64,000 bases of DNA from Acinetobacter sp. Ac_5812 (GTDB lineage Bacteria; Pseudomonadota; Gammaproteobacteria; Pseudomonadales; Moraxellaceae). The stretch spans positions 172,352 through 236,351 of the forward strand of contig NZ_LXUK01000009.1 of NCBI RefSeq assembly GCF_013072695.1, written 5' to 3'. Below the pieces are notes generated by a model. It was not told the origin of the DNA. It saw only the letters and a program-made list of their open reading frames with translations, and did not search any database. Positions 35,431-44,601 of this stretch are shown one piece after another; within the stretch, counting starts at the first letter, position 1, and each line of letters opens with the position of its first letter. A program made the translations under genes and the position numbers.

Positions 35431-36117
35431 CTAAACTTCTTTTGCACCAACTTGTGCCAATTCTGCACGCATTTGATCAATCACGGTTTTATAGTCTGGC
35501 TGACCAAAAATCGCTGAGCCTGCAACAAACATATCTGCACCCGCTTCCGCGATTTCACGAATATTGGCTGGCCCTACACCACCATCCACTTCTAAACGGA
35601 TATCACGGCCACTGGCATCAATAATTTGACGCGCTTGACGAAGCTTTTCCAACGTCATTGGAATGAATTTTTGCCCACCAAAACCAGGGTTTACACTCAT
35701 CAATAAAATTTGATCGACTTTATCCAATACATAATCAAGATAGTGCAACGGCGTTGCAGGATTGAAAACCAAACCTGCCTTGGCACCACCAGCCTTAATC
35801 AACTGCAACGAGCGATCAATATGATCGGTTGCTTCCGGATGAAAGGTAATAATGTCTGCACCGGCTTCCAAGAAATCACCGATCATACGATCAACAGGAG
35901 AAACCATCAGATGCACATCAATCGGCGCTTTGATGCCATAATTTTTCAGTGCCTTACAAATACCAGCACCAAAAGTCAGGTTAGGTACATAGTGGTTATC
36001 CATCACATCAAAATGTACAACGTCTGCACCTGCAGCTAAAACTTTTTCTACGTCTTCACCTAAACGTGCAAAATCAGCAGATAAAATCGAAGGTGCAATT
36101 AAATAAGGCTTGGACAT
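35431..36117 (-). CDS. rpe: Ribulose-phosphate 3-epimerase
   Basis: Interconverts ribulose-5-phosphate and xylulose-5-phosphate in the pentose phosphate pathway. The 228-residue TIM-barrel protein has the usual length and motifs: [14 protein letters not shown] at the N terminus, [18 protein letters not shown] (metal and substrate His and Asp), [16 protein letters not shown] and [10 protein letters not shown], with the C-terminal phosphate-binding [12 protein letters not shown] precedes ATG 36117. It is monocistronic here, followed by the DnaA-box array and a terminator. Confidence 0.97.
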   Translation of the reverse strand: MSKPYLIAPSILSADFARLGEDVEKVLAAGADVVHFDVMDNHYVPNLTFGAGICKALKNYGIKAPIDVHLMVSPVDRMIGDFLEAGADIITFHPEATDHIDRSLQLIKAGGAKAGLVFNPATPLHYLDYVLDKVDQILLMSVNPGFGGQKFIPMTLEKLRQARQIIDASGRDIRLEVDGGVGPANIREIAEAGADMFVAGSAIFGQPDYKTVIDQMRAELAQVGAKEV

Positions 36118-36298
36118 GGATGACCTGGCAAACGCTAAGAAAATGATGCATGGATTATAGCAAATTTAACAGACTTAAGTCTGTTACAAAGTCATTATTA
36201 GGGCATTGCAAACTTGCAACACCACGTTGCATCTGCACTATTTTTATCTTTTCTCAGCTTTGCTATGGTATGAAGTGAAATAACAGGATATCTAAAAC

Positions 36299-36574
36299 AT
36301 GAACAGTACGACTCAAATCACAACCACTGAAGGGAAACGAATCAGTAAGCGTTTACTCAACCATTGGAAACATAAATTTGAAGTCTTGGAAACCGAAACC
36401 CATTCAAAAATTTTTATGCCGACTGCCACTGTGACGCTTACACCACAGGAACAACATTTGGCTGTACTGATTGAAAATCAACAAGAAGATGTGGCTCGTC
36501 TGGAACAGGTGGTGATTGATCATTTAAACCGTATGGCGCAACAGGAATTTATAGCGGAATGGCAGCATAGTTAA
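36299..36574 (+). CDS. DUF2218 family protein
   Basis: A 91-residue cytosolic protein of the DUF2218 family: an N-terminal KRLLNHWKHKFEV helix, a central FMPTATVTLTP strand and the C-terminal EDVARLEQVVIDHLNRMAQQE helix match the family layout of a small alpha/beta fold. Its biochemical role is unknown; members are often found near iron-uptake genes, but none is visible here. AGGA lies ahead of ATG 36299. It is divergent from rpe and 127 bases upstream of the OmpA-like lipoprotein gene. Confidence 0.8.
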   Translation: MNSTTQITTTEGKRISKRLLNHWKHKFEVLETETHSKIFMPTATVTLTPQEQHLAVLIENQQEDVARLEQVVIDHLNRMAQQEFIAEWQHS

Positions 36575-36701
36575 AAAATTGAAAAAAGTGTTCAATTAGC
36601 TGGCAGATCAATCTTTCAATTCAATCTGTCAGCTTAAATTAAGTTAATTAAAAATAGTATTTTGTTTTGGATATCATGTATGCCTTAAATAGGGAAAGCA
36701 T

Positions 36702-37709
36702 ATGAATAAGAAACTTTCATCCATCATTTTAATAACTGTAATCATCAGCCTAACGACCGTCGGTTGTAGTAAAAAACAAGAAAAGCATGAGGCTGCCGAG
36801 ACAAGTGCGGCGACAACAGAACATCCATCAGCTGAAGCGCAAACAAAAACAGATCGCTTCAGTATCGATCAAATTCCGATTTCGAATGTTGAACTTGGAG
36901 ATTTTCCATTTATTCAATTGCCTAAAGGCTATCATTTTGCTCATCAATCCACTGAAAACTTCGCTCAAATGGAGTTTTGGGTCGGAGATCGATTAGAGAA
37001 AGTTGAAGGTCAGCTTTTTAATGGACGAATCGATGCTGAAGAAAATAACAAACAAGCCTCCTTCTTGGAGTTACAGCGTAATTTGGATGCGGTTATTAGC
37101 AGCTTAGGCGGCAAAAAAATTACAGACAGTAAAATCCCGACAGAGCTGGCTAGCCAACTTTCAGAAAAATATGGCGTAGCTTATGTAGAGGGCTTAGGAG
37201 ATATTTATAATAATCCGACACAAAGCTATGTGATTCATCAAAATCACCGAGATATCTGGTTTCAAATCACTCAAAGCGGACTATCAGCGGGATTATTGGT
37301 CTTAGAAACCCGACCAGTACAAATAACCGCACAAGCACTTTCGGCAAATCAGTTAAAAGCAGCTTTGGATCAGAACAATAAAGTGGATATACAGATTAAC
37401 TTTGAAACAGATAAAGCAACACTATTAGCAGACTCAGATGAACAAATTACCCAAATACTGAACTTATTAAAAAGTGATGACGCTCTAAAACTTGGAATTA
37501 ATGGCTATACCGATAACTCAGGTGAGTCAGCACATAATTTAAAACTCTCTAAAGCAAGAGCACAAACCGTTGTCAAAACATTGACCTATGCAGGGATTGA
37601 TTCATCCCGTTTAAAGGCGCAAGGCTTTGGCGATAGCAAACCCGTTTCCAGTAATGAGAGTGAAGAAGGTAAAGCAAGAAACAGAAGAGTCGAATTAGTA
37701 AAATTATAA
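36702..37709 (+). CDS. OmpA family lipoprotein
   Basis: A 335-residue exported lipoprotein: signal peptide with lipobox LTTVGC (Cys22), then a short Ala/Glu/Thr-rich linker. Residues about 55-210 form a domain I do not recognise. The C-terminal OmpA domain (about 225-335) binds peptidoglycan: INFETDKATLLADS, then NGYTDNSGESAHNLKLSKARA and GFGDSKPVSSN ending in NRRVEL. The Asp and Arg that grip diaminopimelate (in GYTDNSG and ARNRR) are present. GGGAAAG precedes the ATG. Likely tethers the outer membrane to the cell wall. Confidence 0.9.
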   Translation: MNKKLSSIILITVIISLTTVGCSKKQEKHEAAETSAATTEHPSAEAQTKTDRFSIDQIPISNVELGDFPFIQLPKGYHFAHQSTENFAQMEFWVGDRLEKVEGQLFNGRIDAEENNKQASFLELQRNLDAVISSLGGKKITDSKIPTELASQLSEKYGVAYVEGLGDIYNNPTQSYVIHQNHRDIWFQITQSGLSAGLLVLETRPVQITAQALSANQLKAALDQNNKVDIQINFETDKATLLADSDEQITQILNLLKSDDALKLGINGYTDNSGESAHNLKLSKARAQTVVKTLTYAGIDSSRLKAQGFGDSKPVSSNESEEGKARNRRVELVKL

Positions 37710-37722
37710 TGCGCTAACAAAT

Positions 37723-37780
37723 TAGGGGCTGTTGGCATTTCAGCTATGCCTTATGTTATTGACTCAAACAACAGCCCCTA
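37723..37780. repeat. 12-bp inverted repeat with 34-base loop
   Basis: TAGGGGCTGTTG at 37723-37734 and its exact complement at 37769-37780, between the convergent lipoprotein and fghA genes. No T-run adjoins. It may be a long-loop terminator or a tiny element remnant; the GGGGCTGTTG ends recall insertion-sequence termini, but nothing else supports that. Confidence 0.45.
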
Positions 37781-37798
37781 AGCAGAACCTTTTGGTTG

Positions 37799-38647
37799 TT
37801 AATTTTTTTCTAATTGAATCGCATGAAACTGTAAATGATCATCGATAAAACTTTGAATGAAATAATAGCCGTGATCATAGCCTTTGTGCTGGCGTAAAGT
37901 CAGGTGTTGCCCTGCATCCAGACAAGCTTGCTTGAACTTTTCAGGATTCAATTGCGCATAGAACTGATCATCCAAACCTTGATCAATTAAAATTTCATCA
38001 AACACACTGCCCTTTTCCTGCACCAACGCTGTCGCATCATGTGCGAGCCATTGTTGTTGGTCTGCACCTAAATATTGGCTGAATGCTTTTTCACCCCAAG
38101 GACAGAGACTCGGCGCACAAATCGGCGCAAAAGCTGAAACTGATTTAAATTGTTCGGGATATTTAAAGGCCAAGGTCAAGGCACCATGCCCACCCATTGA
38201 GTGCCCAAAAATACCAATTTGGTTCTCAATCACCGGAAAATCTTGCAAGACATGCGCATACAGTTCATCAACCAGATAAGACTCCATTTGATAATGCGCT
38301 GCCCAAGGCTGTTGGGTTGCATTGATATAAAAACCAGCCCCTTGCCCAATATCCCAATGATCGCCTTGAGCGACATTATCTCCACGCGGAGAAGTATCGG
38401 GCGTAATCAAAATCAGACTTAATCGAGCAGCCATCCGTTGTGCATGTGCTTTGATGGCAAAGGTTTCTTCGGTACAGGTCAGTCCTGCAAGATAAAACAA
38501 AGCTGAACAAGGCTTACCTGCCAAAGCAGCAGGAGGCAAATAAACGCCCACTTTGCTGCTTCCCTTTAAATGTTGCGACTCCAGCTGATAAATACGTTGT
38601 TCACCCTCAAAACAGCGGTTTTTTTGCAGTAGCTGCATGTTCATCAT
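37799..38647 (-). CDS. fghA: S-formylglutathione hydrolase
   Basis: Serine esterase that hydrolyses S-formylglutathione to formate and glutathione in formaldehyde detoxification. 282 residues, alpha/beta-hydrolase fold: nucleophile in GHSMGGHGAL (Ser about 150), oxyanion region YLAGLTCTEE, Asp in the LIDQGLDDQFY region and the C-terminal His in KGYDHGYYF. Up to three alternative ATGs lie at the start. The longest start overlaps the upstream C13 peptidase gene by 41 bases, suggesting coupled expression. The partner dehydrogenase (adhC/frmA) is not in the window. Confidence 0.95.
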   Translation of the reverse strand: MMNMQLLQKNRCFEGEQRIYQLESQHLKGSSKVGVYLPPAALAGKPCSALFYLAGLTCTEETFAIKAHAQRMAARLSLILITPDTSPRGDNVAQGDHWDIGQGAGFYINATQQPWAAHYQMESYLVDELYAHVLQDFPVIENQIGIFGHSMGGHGALTLAFKYPEQFKSVSAFAPICAPSLCPWGEKAFSQYLGADQQQWLAHDATALVQEKGSVFDEILIDQGLDDQFYAQLNPEKFKQACLDAGQHLTLRQHKGYDHGYYFIQSFIDDHLQFHAIQLEKN

Positions 38648-40052
38648 CCTGTGTTTTGGTTATATCTGTTGAAGCGATATTTTGCGTTGGAAATAAATAG
38701 GGCTCAAGCTGTGGCAACATCAGTTCCATATTGCGGCCAATCGCCCACTGTGGCTCAGAAGGTTCTACACCCTGTGCTATTTCCCATTTGGTCACAGTTT
38801 GCTTGGCTTGCTCAAATGCAGTTTTCATTGAGTATTGTTCGCGCATCGCCAAATCAAAGAATGCTCGACCAAAATAAGTATAATCCGCTTCATTGTTGCA
38901 ACCAAACGAGGTTTTATCTGCAGCAGATGCGGTAATAATTAAAGTATCAGGTGACTGTAGCGCCGGAATAAAGCTACCTGAATAACAAGCAGAAATCACA
39001 ATGACACGCCAGCGAATGCCCGATTTATCCAATGTCTCTCTTAACCATTTTGGATCAACTTGATCTAAATCCAAAGGCGCATTTTCAATTTCAAAATGAT
39101 TGCGTTCGCCGTGTGAAGTCATATAAAGAAACAGCACATCGCTATCACGATTCATTTGCTGGCCAATACGGCGTAAAGCCAATTCCATACTGGTCTTAGA
39201 GGCTATTGGGACGTCCAAGCGTGTTGCTGGATTATTAATCAGCATAATCGAGCGCCCAAAAGTGCCAAAACGGGTGTCAAATTGCTCTCTTATGCGCTCA
39301 ATTTCAGATTTAAATACATCCACATAGCTATCACCAGCCACCCCCATAAAATACCAATGGCTTTTGGCGATATCTCCATATTGAATCTGATCCAGCGCTT
39401 TATCTAACAAATGACTTTGCGCATAAAAAGCATCTTCTGCAAAACTTGGTGGTGTTGCCTCGACTTTCCAAATCGGCTGATCTTTCACTGAAAGTTGCCA
39501 AACCACCATGGTGGCAATGGTTGCCACAAACACCAAGGCACGTTCCCACCAAGGCCAATTCAAGGCACGTGAAAAAACCCAGATCACTGCCAAACTTTGC
39601 CAAACAAAGAGGCCAACAAATAAAGGTGGTAAGAATCCGTTATAAATACTGTCAGGGATAAAGTTAAGATAGCCGTTTGAACCCAAATACTGAATGGCGC
39701 ATTGCAACAATAGAATATTGGTATCCAATACGAGCCATAACAAGGCAGGTACCAACATCAGACGCGGCTGGTTCATGCGTTGTGACAGGAAAATACCAAC
39801 AATCAGAGCAATAAACGGCCAAAGTGCATAACCAATCAGACCTTGAGCATTAAACTCTCCGACTTGTCCAGCCACCAACCAGCTATATAAAGAGTTGGTA
39901 CAGCCCCCTAAAATACCCCAAATAATCAGCTGGGTAATCGAGGGATGAACGACCTGCAAGGAACGACGTGACCCGAGGAACAACCACATTCCAGCAATTT
40001 GGTTACTTTTAAAATCATGCCAGATATTAATAGAGGGTTTGAGGTCGATCAT
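38607..40052 (-). CDS. Membrane-bound C13 family (legumain-like) peptidase
   Basis: A 481-residue protein. The N-terminal half has five or six hydrophobic segments (about 35-200). The C-terminal half (about 230-440) is a caspase-fold C13 domain: catalytic His in YMTSHGERN and catalytic Cys in VISACYSGSF, each after a hydrophobic strand, as in legumain and GPI transamidase subunits. Bacterial members are poorly characterised; the substrate is unknown. It ends 41 bases inside fghA. GAAGAA lies ahead of ATG 40052. A role in envelope protein processing is an inference from topology. Confidence 0.88.
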   Translation of the reverse strand: MIDLKPSINIWHDFKSNQIAGMWLFLGSRRSLQVVHPSITQLIIWGILGGCTNSLYSWLVAGQVGEFNAQGLIGYALWPFIALIVGIFLSQRMNQPRLMLVPALLWLVLDTNILLLQCAIQYLGSNGYLNFIPDSIYNGFLPPLFVGLFVWQSLAVIWVFSRALNWPWWERALVFVATIATMVVWQLSVKDQPIWKVEATPPSFAEDAFYAQSHLLDKALDQIQYGDIAKSHWYFMGVAGDSYVDVFKSEIERIREQFDTRFGTFGRSIMLINNPATRLDVPIASKTSMELALRRIGQQMNRDSDVLFLYMTSHGERNHFEIENAPLDLDQVDPKWLRETLDKSGIRWRVIVISACYSGSFIPALQSPDTLIITASAADKTSFGCNNEADYTYFGRAFFDLAMREQYSMKTAFEQAKQTVTKWEIAQGVEPSEPQWAIGRNMELMLPQLEPYLFPTQNIASTDITKTQDDEHAATAKKPLF

Positions 40053-40255
40053 AAAATTCTTCGGGAGTTTCTCTTTTCAAGCCTAAACTGAAAATATGCC
40101 ATTCTAATGATTGAATGCGCAGTACTTTTCCTAAAAGACGCGATGCGTGACTGTAGTGTAAGCTCGACAAGAATTTTTTAGCAATCATGCTTTTGCACTA
40201 TATCACAAATCTTTACCGAGCATTGACGCAAGCCAAACAATCATTCAATTCTGAT

Positions 40256-41065
40256 TCAAATTTGACCTTTTGGAAAATAGGCATCAAAACGGCAAGCATC
40301 ACCAAGCCATTGATGATCAGGCGTTTGATCTGCCAGATAAACTGCATGGCGTGGACGCTTCACAATGACACGTTTGGCAATTTTTTGCGCCAGATCCAGC
40401 AGTTGATCGCCTAAATCCATCTCGCCATCCTCAGGCAACAACATATGCAACAATTGCATTTGTTTTTTGACTTGCGCCTGTTTTTTTACGGCTTGCTGAT
40501 TCTGATCACGCTGCGGGAACATTGGATCTAAATACACCACATCCACCTGTTCACCTTGCTGCCCCAATTGCTGTAAATAGGTATTGGAATCTGCATAAAT
40601 CAGCTCGATCCGTTGCATAAAGCTTTGCAAAAATGGATCTTGTTCGGCTTTGGCTTTGCTGTATTCCAATAACACAAACAGAATCGGATGACGTTCAATC
40701 AAACGAACATTCGCACCGAGGTAGGCCATGAGTAAACTGTCATGACCTAAACCCGCAGTGGCATCAATTAAGGTTGGCTTTTCACCCAACTGACAGGCTC
40801 TGGCAATCATTTCAGATTTCAGGCTGGCTCTTTTTAGGCGAGGAATTTCTGCACGCCAATCCGGCTGCATTTTCATGCCATTGGCAGCAAGACTAAGTCC
40901 ATCCTCATCCAAAACCAATGCCATGTCAGGATTCAAACGTAAAAAACGTGCATTCACCTTTTCAACCGCCTGCCCGTTGAGCTGCACATTCAGTTCAGCC
41001 AAATGCGTGTGCAGTTGTTGAAACGACTGTTCATATTCCGTTTGATACCAACACCCGATTTGCAT
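40256..41065 (-). CDS. rsmJ: 16S rRNA (guanine1516-N2)-methyltransferase
   Basis: SAM-dependent methylation of G1516 in 16S rRNA. The RsmJ signature is present: [22 protein letters not shown] (SAM-binding motif I), then the acidic LIERHP and the catalytic-site [11 protein letters not shown]. Taking the ATG at 41065 gives 269 residues and a TAATG overlap with the uppP stop, which I prefer; an ATG nine codons earlier inside uppP is possible. Expression is thus coupled to uppP. Confidence 0.92.
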   Translation of the reverse strand: MQIGCWYQTEYEQSFQQLHTHLAELNVQLNGQAVEKVNARFLRLNPDMALVLDEDGLSLAANGMKMQPDWRAEIPRLKRASLKSEMIARACQLGEKPTLIDATAGLGHDSLLMAYLGANVRLIERHPILFVLLEYSKAKAEQDPFLQSFMQRIELIYADSNTYLQQLGQQGEQVDVVYLDPMFPQRDQNQQAVKKQAQVKKQMQLLHMLLPEDGEMDLGDQLLDLAQKIAKRVIVKRPRHAVYLADQTPDHQWLGDACRFDAYFPKGQI

Positions 41066-41886
41066 TACCAATGCACCCAACCTGTCCACCATGTTGCAAG
41101 AATAAACAAACCAAAGATAATGCGATAATAAGCAAATGCAGTGAAGTCATGCTTGGATACATAACGAATCAAAGCGCGAATCACCACCAAAGCAGAAACA
41201 AAGGCAACAATGATTCCTACGCCTAACACGGCCATATCATTGCTATGCAACTCATGACGCATCTTGTACATATCCAGTAAGCCTGCACCCATCAGCACTG
41301 GAATCCCTAAAAAGAAGGAAAACTCTGCTGCAGCTTTACGTGATACGCCTAAGAATAATGAGCCAATAATAGTCGAGCCTGAACGAGACGTTCCTGGAAT
41401 CAAAGCCAAACACTGAATCAAACCAATTAAAGTCGCTTGCTTAAAACTCAAATCATCAACTTCTTGAGTCACGATCTGATGTGGGCGACGTTCCGCCCAT
41501 AAAATAATAAAACCACCGACAATCAAGGCAATCGCAACGGTAATGGCATTAAACAAATAGGCTTTGACCACATCACCGAAGGTCAAACCAATAATCACAA
41601 TTGGAATCGAGGCAATAATCAGATTCAGGCTTAGGCGGCGACCTTGCTCTTGTCCTGTGAGTGCGCCAATCAGTGCGCCCCACAACTTACCCCAATATTC
41701 ATAGATCACGGCTGCAATTGCACCAATCTGTACAGCCACCGCAAACATATCTCGTTTTTCAACCGTCCAGAAATCCAACAGTTGACCGGTTAAAATCAAA
41801 TGTCCTGTACTTGAAATTGGTAGAAATTCAGTAATCCCTTCTACCAACCCCATGATCGCTGCTTTAAATAGCAATAAAAGATCCAT
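41065..41886 (-). CDS. uppP: Undecaprenyl-diphosphatase
   Basis: Integral membrane phosphatase that recycles undecaprenyl pyrophosphate to the monophosphate lipid carrier for peptidoglycan; loss or overproduction affects bacitracin sensitivity. 273 residues with about eight helices. Catalytic motifs: [20 protein letters not shown] near the N terminus (split here as [11 protein letters not shown] and SSTGH) and [10 protein letters not shown] in the middle. Start ATG 41886 at the conserved MDLLLLFKA with AAGG upstream; the longer reading adds 15 residues of the intergenic region. tsaB ends eight bases upstream. Confidence 0.95.
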   Translation of the reverse strand: MDLLLLFKAAIMGLVEGITEFLPISSTGHLILTGQLLDFWTVEKRDMFAVAVQIGAIAAVIYEYWGKLWGALIGALTGQEQGRRLSLNLIIASIPIVIIGLTFGDVVKAYLFNAITVAIALIVGGFIILWAERRPHQIVTQEVDDLSFKQATLIGLIQCLALIPGTSRSGSTIIGSLFLGVSRKAAAEFSFFLGIPVLMGAGLLDMYKMRHELHSNDMAVLGVGIIVAFVSALVVIRALIRYVSKHDFTAFAYYRIIFGLFILATWWTGWVHW

Positions 41887-41894
41887 AATTAACC

Positions 41895-42593
41895 TTAGTT
41901 CGCTTTGCCTTGTTCGGGAATTTTTTTCCAAGCATCATCACGTAAATACACAGGCAATGCGTGTTCAGCATCCACCCATTTTTGCTGCGCCGCATAGACT
42001 CGAGCGATGCTCGCAATATCCTGCGCCGTTGCCTTGATGTTGACATTTGACGTGTGCTGACTGGAAGCCACTTCCGAGTCTATCGCAGTTGGCTTAATTA
42101 ATTCTGAACCCGAACCAATCGCTGTAAATTGACAATATGCTGTGGCCTGCTCATAACTTAACAATTTCTCATCATCAATGGCCTGCATGATGCCCTGCTC
42201 ATCCAGACTAAAATTGGCAATGTAGACTTCTTGCATACGTGCATCAAGAACAGCCGTCACTTGTTTTAGACCATTAAGACGATAAGCCGCCTGTGCCAAA
42301 GCCTGTAAACTCGAAACAGGAATAACAGGTAAATCTTGTGACCATGCTAAGGCCTGTGCTACCGCCGCATTAATCCGCACACCACTGAATGAACCTGGGC
42401 CACGACTAAAAGCAATCGCGCCTAAGTCAGCCAATTGCGTATTGGTTTGCAACAGGGCTTGTTCAGTTAAAGGTAAAATAGTTTGAGTTTGTGCCTTGGT
42501 TCGCTCATCCAATTGAAAATAGAGTTCTTGAGTATCATCAATTAATGAAACAGAACACTGCTCATTTGCAGTTTCCAATGCAAGCAACTTCAT
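41895..42593 (-). CDS. tsaB: tRNA threonylcarbamoyladenosine biosynthesis protein TsaB
   Basis: Scaffold partner of TsaD and TsaE in making the t6A37 modification of ANN-decoding tRNAs. 232 residues with the ASKHA-type N terminus LLALETANEQCSVSL and the family segment FSRGPGSFSGVRINAAVAQALAW. The C-terminal part is diverged, as usual for TsaB. It is the first gene of a minus-strand run tsaB-uppP-rsmJ with gaps of eight bases and a one-base overlap, so an operon is likely. Confidence 0.94.
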   Translation of the reverse strand: MKLLALETANEQCSVSLIDDTQELYFQLDERTKAQTQTILPLTEQALLQTNTQLADLGAIAFSRGPGSFSGVRINAAVAQALAWSQDLPVIPVSSLQALAQAAYRLNGLKQVTAVLDARMQEVYIANFSLDEQGIMQAIDDEKLLSYEQATAYCQFTAIGSGSELIKPTAIDSEVASSQHTSNVNIKATAQDIASIARVYAAQQKWVDAEHALPVYLRDDAWKKIPEQGKAN

Positions 42594-42682
42594 GCAAAAA
42601 CCTTAGAGAAAAAGAGATAAAAAACGTCGAGTATCATACTCCACTCAAACACGATAGGCGAGTTATTGTCTTTTTATCGCCA

Positions 42683-42708
42683 TAAAAAAGCCAAGCATAA
42701 GCTTGGCT
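42683..42708 (-). terminator. Terminator after the gamma-carbonic anhydrase gene
   Basis: AGCCAAGC / GCTTGGCT stem with a four-base loop, followed on the minus strand by six T. It lies 17 bases after the original stop codon of the frameshifted gene, supporting that stop as the real gene end. Confidence 0.85.
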
Positions 42709-42724
42709 GATTACACTGAAATGA

Positions 42725-43254
42725 TTAAAACTGGAACGGCTCTAAATTTAAGAAATTTTTATAATGTTCTGCATAATGCAATGCACTTAAACGTAATCGG
42801 GCAGCTCCCTGCTCATCCAGCGTTTTCACTACTTTACCTGGTGATCCCATCACGACTGAATTATCAGGAATCACTTTCCCTTCAGGAATCAATGCATTGG
42901 CTCCAATAATACAATTCTTGCAATCACTGCATGATTGAGAATTACAGCATTCATACCAATTAAGGAATTATCACCAATCGTACAACCATGCAACATCACC
43001 TTATGCCCAATCGTGACATATTCACCCACATTCAATTCAATGCCTGCATCAGTATGTAATACTGCATTTTCCTGAATATTAGAGAAATTACCAATCCGAA
43101 TCACACAATTATCGGCACGAACCACAGCTCCAAACCAAATGCTGACCTGACGTCCTAATTCAGCCTGACCAATCACGGTCGCCGTGGGTGCAACCCAACC
43201 ATCCCAAGGTTCATGTAAAGCTTTTGGGCTCAATCCCTGATAGGTATACATCAT
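42725..43254 (-). pseudogene. Gamma-carbonic anhydrase family gene with a one-base frameshift
   Basis: Left-handed beta-helix protein of the gamma-carbonic anhydrase/YrdA family. The first about 115 codons read well (WVAPTATVIGQAELG, IWFGAVVRAD, IGNFSNIQENAVLH, VTIGHKVMLHGC, IGMNAVI), with metal His residues present. At about 42920 one base is missing: [19 protein letters not shown] would be expected but the frame shifts and stops at 42889. In the shifted frame translation continues as [19 protein letters not shown] and ends at 42725-42727, giving the normal length of about 176 residues. Either a real recent pseudogene or a sequencing error. Confidence 0.88.
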
Positions 43255-43274
43255 GATCAATAACTCTTAAAAAA

Positions 43275-43889
43275 TTAGAATTTAGATAAACCAAAATGAG
43301 GCGGATTCACCAAGAATGGCCAATTCTTTTGATAGCCCAATCCATATTGAAATAAAGAAATTAACATGCGAGCCGTAAGTCCCCACACAACTTCGCTTTC
43401 CACCTGCATACTAGGAAAATAAAGCGACTGCCGTGCCAATCGGACTTCATAAGGCAAAGGCGGAGCATCCATCAACGCTTGTAAAGGTGCAAAGAAAATT
43501 CGATCAATTTCTGTAGGTTGAGCGATTAAATCGACTTGAGCTGGTATTAAGCCCACAATGGGTTTAACCGAGAGACCACTTCGCGCACGCTGAATCGGTA
43601 AATCACCCAAAAGTTTAACATCAAATGGATTTAGGGCAGTTTCTTCCTGTGCCTCACGTAATGCAACCACAATATTACTGGTATCACTTGGATCACGTTT
43701 TCCACCGGGAAAAGACACCTCTCCCGCATGTTGAGACAGTTGCATTGAACGGCGTGTCAGTAGAACTTTCGGTTGAATTTCTTGGGTAATTGCAATCAAA
43801 ACCGCAGCATCCGCCTGCTGGATTCGTTTGGAAAAACGCAACCGTTGTTGTAAAAGCTGTATTAACGATGGTTCTTCCATATGACTCAT
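43275..43889 (-). CDS. CoA pyrophosphatase, NUDIX family (NudL-like)
   Basis: Predicted hydrolase of coenzyme A and its derivatives into phosphopantetheine and 3',5'-ADP. The CoA-specific signature LLTRRSMQLSQHAGEVSFPGGKRDPSD precedes the NUDIX box: PGGKRDPSDTSNIVVA then LREAQEETAL, with the catalytic glutamates intact. About 204 residues from ATG 43889 (GAGA upstream); an earlier start at 43946 would add 19 residues and cannot be excluded. It is followed at about 20 bases by the frameshifted carbonic anhydrase gene on the same strand. Confidence 0.9.
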   Translation of the reverse strand: MSHMEEPSLIQLLQQRLRFSKRIQQADAAVLIAITQEIQPKVLLTRRSMQLSQHAGEVSFPGGKRDPSDTSNIVVALREAQEETALNPFDVKLLGDLPIQRARSGLSVKPIVGLIPAQVDLIAQPTEIDRIFFAPLQALMDAPPLPYEVRLARQSLYFPSMQVESEVVWGLTARMLISLFQYGLGYQKNWPFLVNPPHFGLSKF

Positions 43890-44010
43890 CTCTTTGTTCT
43901 CTTTTTCCTTACTCAGCATCATAGCTGAAATTTTAACTGCAATCATAGATCATGATGCGAAGTCCTCAAAATTCAGTTATGCTGAGCTATCTCTACGGCT
44001 GATGATAATT

Positions 44011-44559
44011 ATGAGCTTTTGCGTTGCGTGTGGACATCAAACTGAAGCAAAAATTCCAGTAGGTGATCATAAATCACGACTTGTCTGCACTCACTGTGGC
44101 AACATTCACTATGAAAATCCCAAAGTGATTTGTGGTGCTTTAGCGCTTTGGGACGATAAAGTTTTGCTATGTCGTCGCGCAATTGAACCACGTTATGGTT
44201 TATGGACTTTACCTGCTGGTTATATGGAACTCTTTGAAACCATGGAGCAAGGCGCTGCAAGAGAAACTCGCGAAGAAGCCGAAGCTGAAGTTGAGATTGA
44301 ACAACTATATTGTATGTACAATATTCCACGTATTGGTCAAATCTATGTCCTATTCAAAGCACAATTAAAGCAAGGTTTATTTGGTGCTGGCGAAGAGAGT
44401 ATCGAATGCCGTTTGTTTGAAGAACATGAAATCCCTTGGACAGAACTGGCATTTCCGAGTGTAGAACAGACACTTCGACATTATTTTTCTGATCGTAAAA
44501 CAGGGCTTTTTCCAACCCATTTAGAAACGCTGGGAACACGACTTGACCATACGGGTTAA
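44011..44559 (+). CDS. NUDIX hydrolase with N-terminal zinc ribbon
   Basis: 182-residue hydrolase. An N-terminal zinc ribbon (CVACG at about 4-8 and CTHCG at about 27-31) precedes the NUDIX domain with LPAGYMELFETMEQGAARE and TREEAEAEVEI (complete catalytic box). This layout resembles NudC/ADP-ribose-type proteins, but the substrate is open. The ATG at 44011 is chosen because it starts the zinc ribbon; an upstream reading overlaps the divergent NudL-like gene. A strong terminator follows. Confidence 0.88.
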   Translation: MSFCVACGHQTEAKIPVGDHKSRLVCTHCGNIHYENPKVICGALALWDDKVLLCRRAIEPRYGLWTLPAGYMELFETMEQGAARETREEAEAEVEIEQLYCMYNIPRIGQIYVLFKAQLKQGLFGAGEESIECRLFEEHEIPWTELAFPSVEQTLRHYFSDRKTGLFPTHLETLGTRLDHTG

Positions 44560-44562
44560 AAT

Positions 44563-44590
44563 AAAAAAGACCGCAATTGCGGTCTTTTTT
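44563..44590. terminator. Bidirectional terminator
   Basis: Perfect palindrome AAAAAAGACCGCAA / TTGCGGTCTTTTTT between the convergent NUDIX gene (+) and filF (-). Confidence 0.92.
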
Positions 44591-44601
44591 ATTGATATAT
44601 A

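Noticed and set aside
35326..35517. Small plus-strand reading frame with a Tyr-Pro repeat
   Set aside because: The repeat is a by-product of the 12-bp DnaA-box array; there is no ribosome site and the frame runs into rpe on the other strand.
37723..37780. Insertion-sequence remnant
   Set aside because: Only a 12-bp inverted repeat is present; no transposase fragment or target duplication can be seen.
42703..42909. Small plus-strand gene
   Set aside because: It overlaps the out-of-frame tail of the gamma-carbonic anhydrase gene and has no protein-like features.
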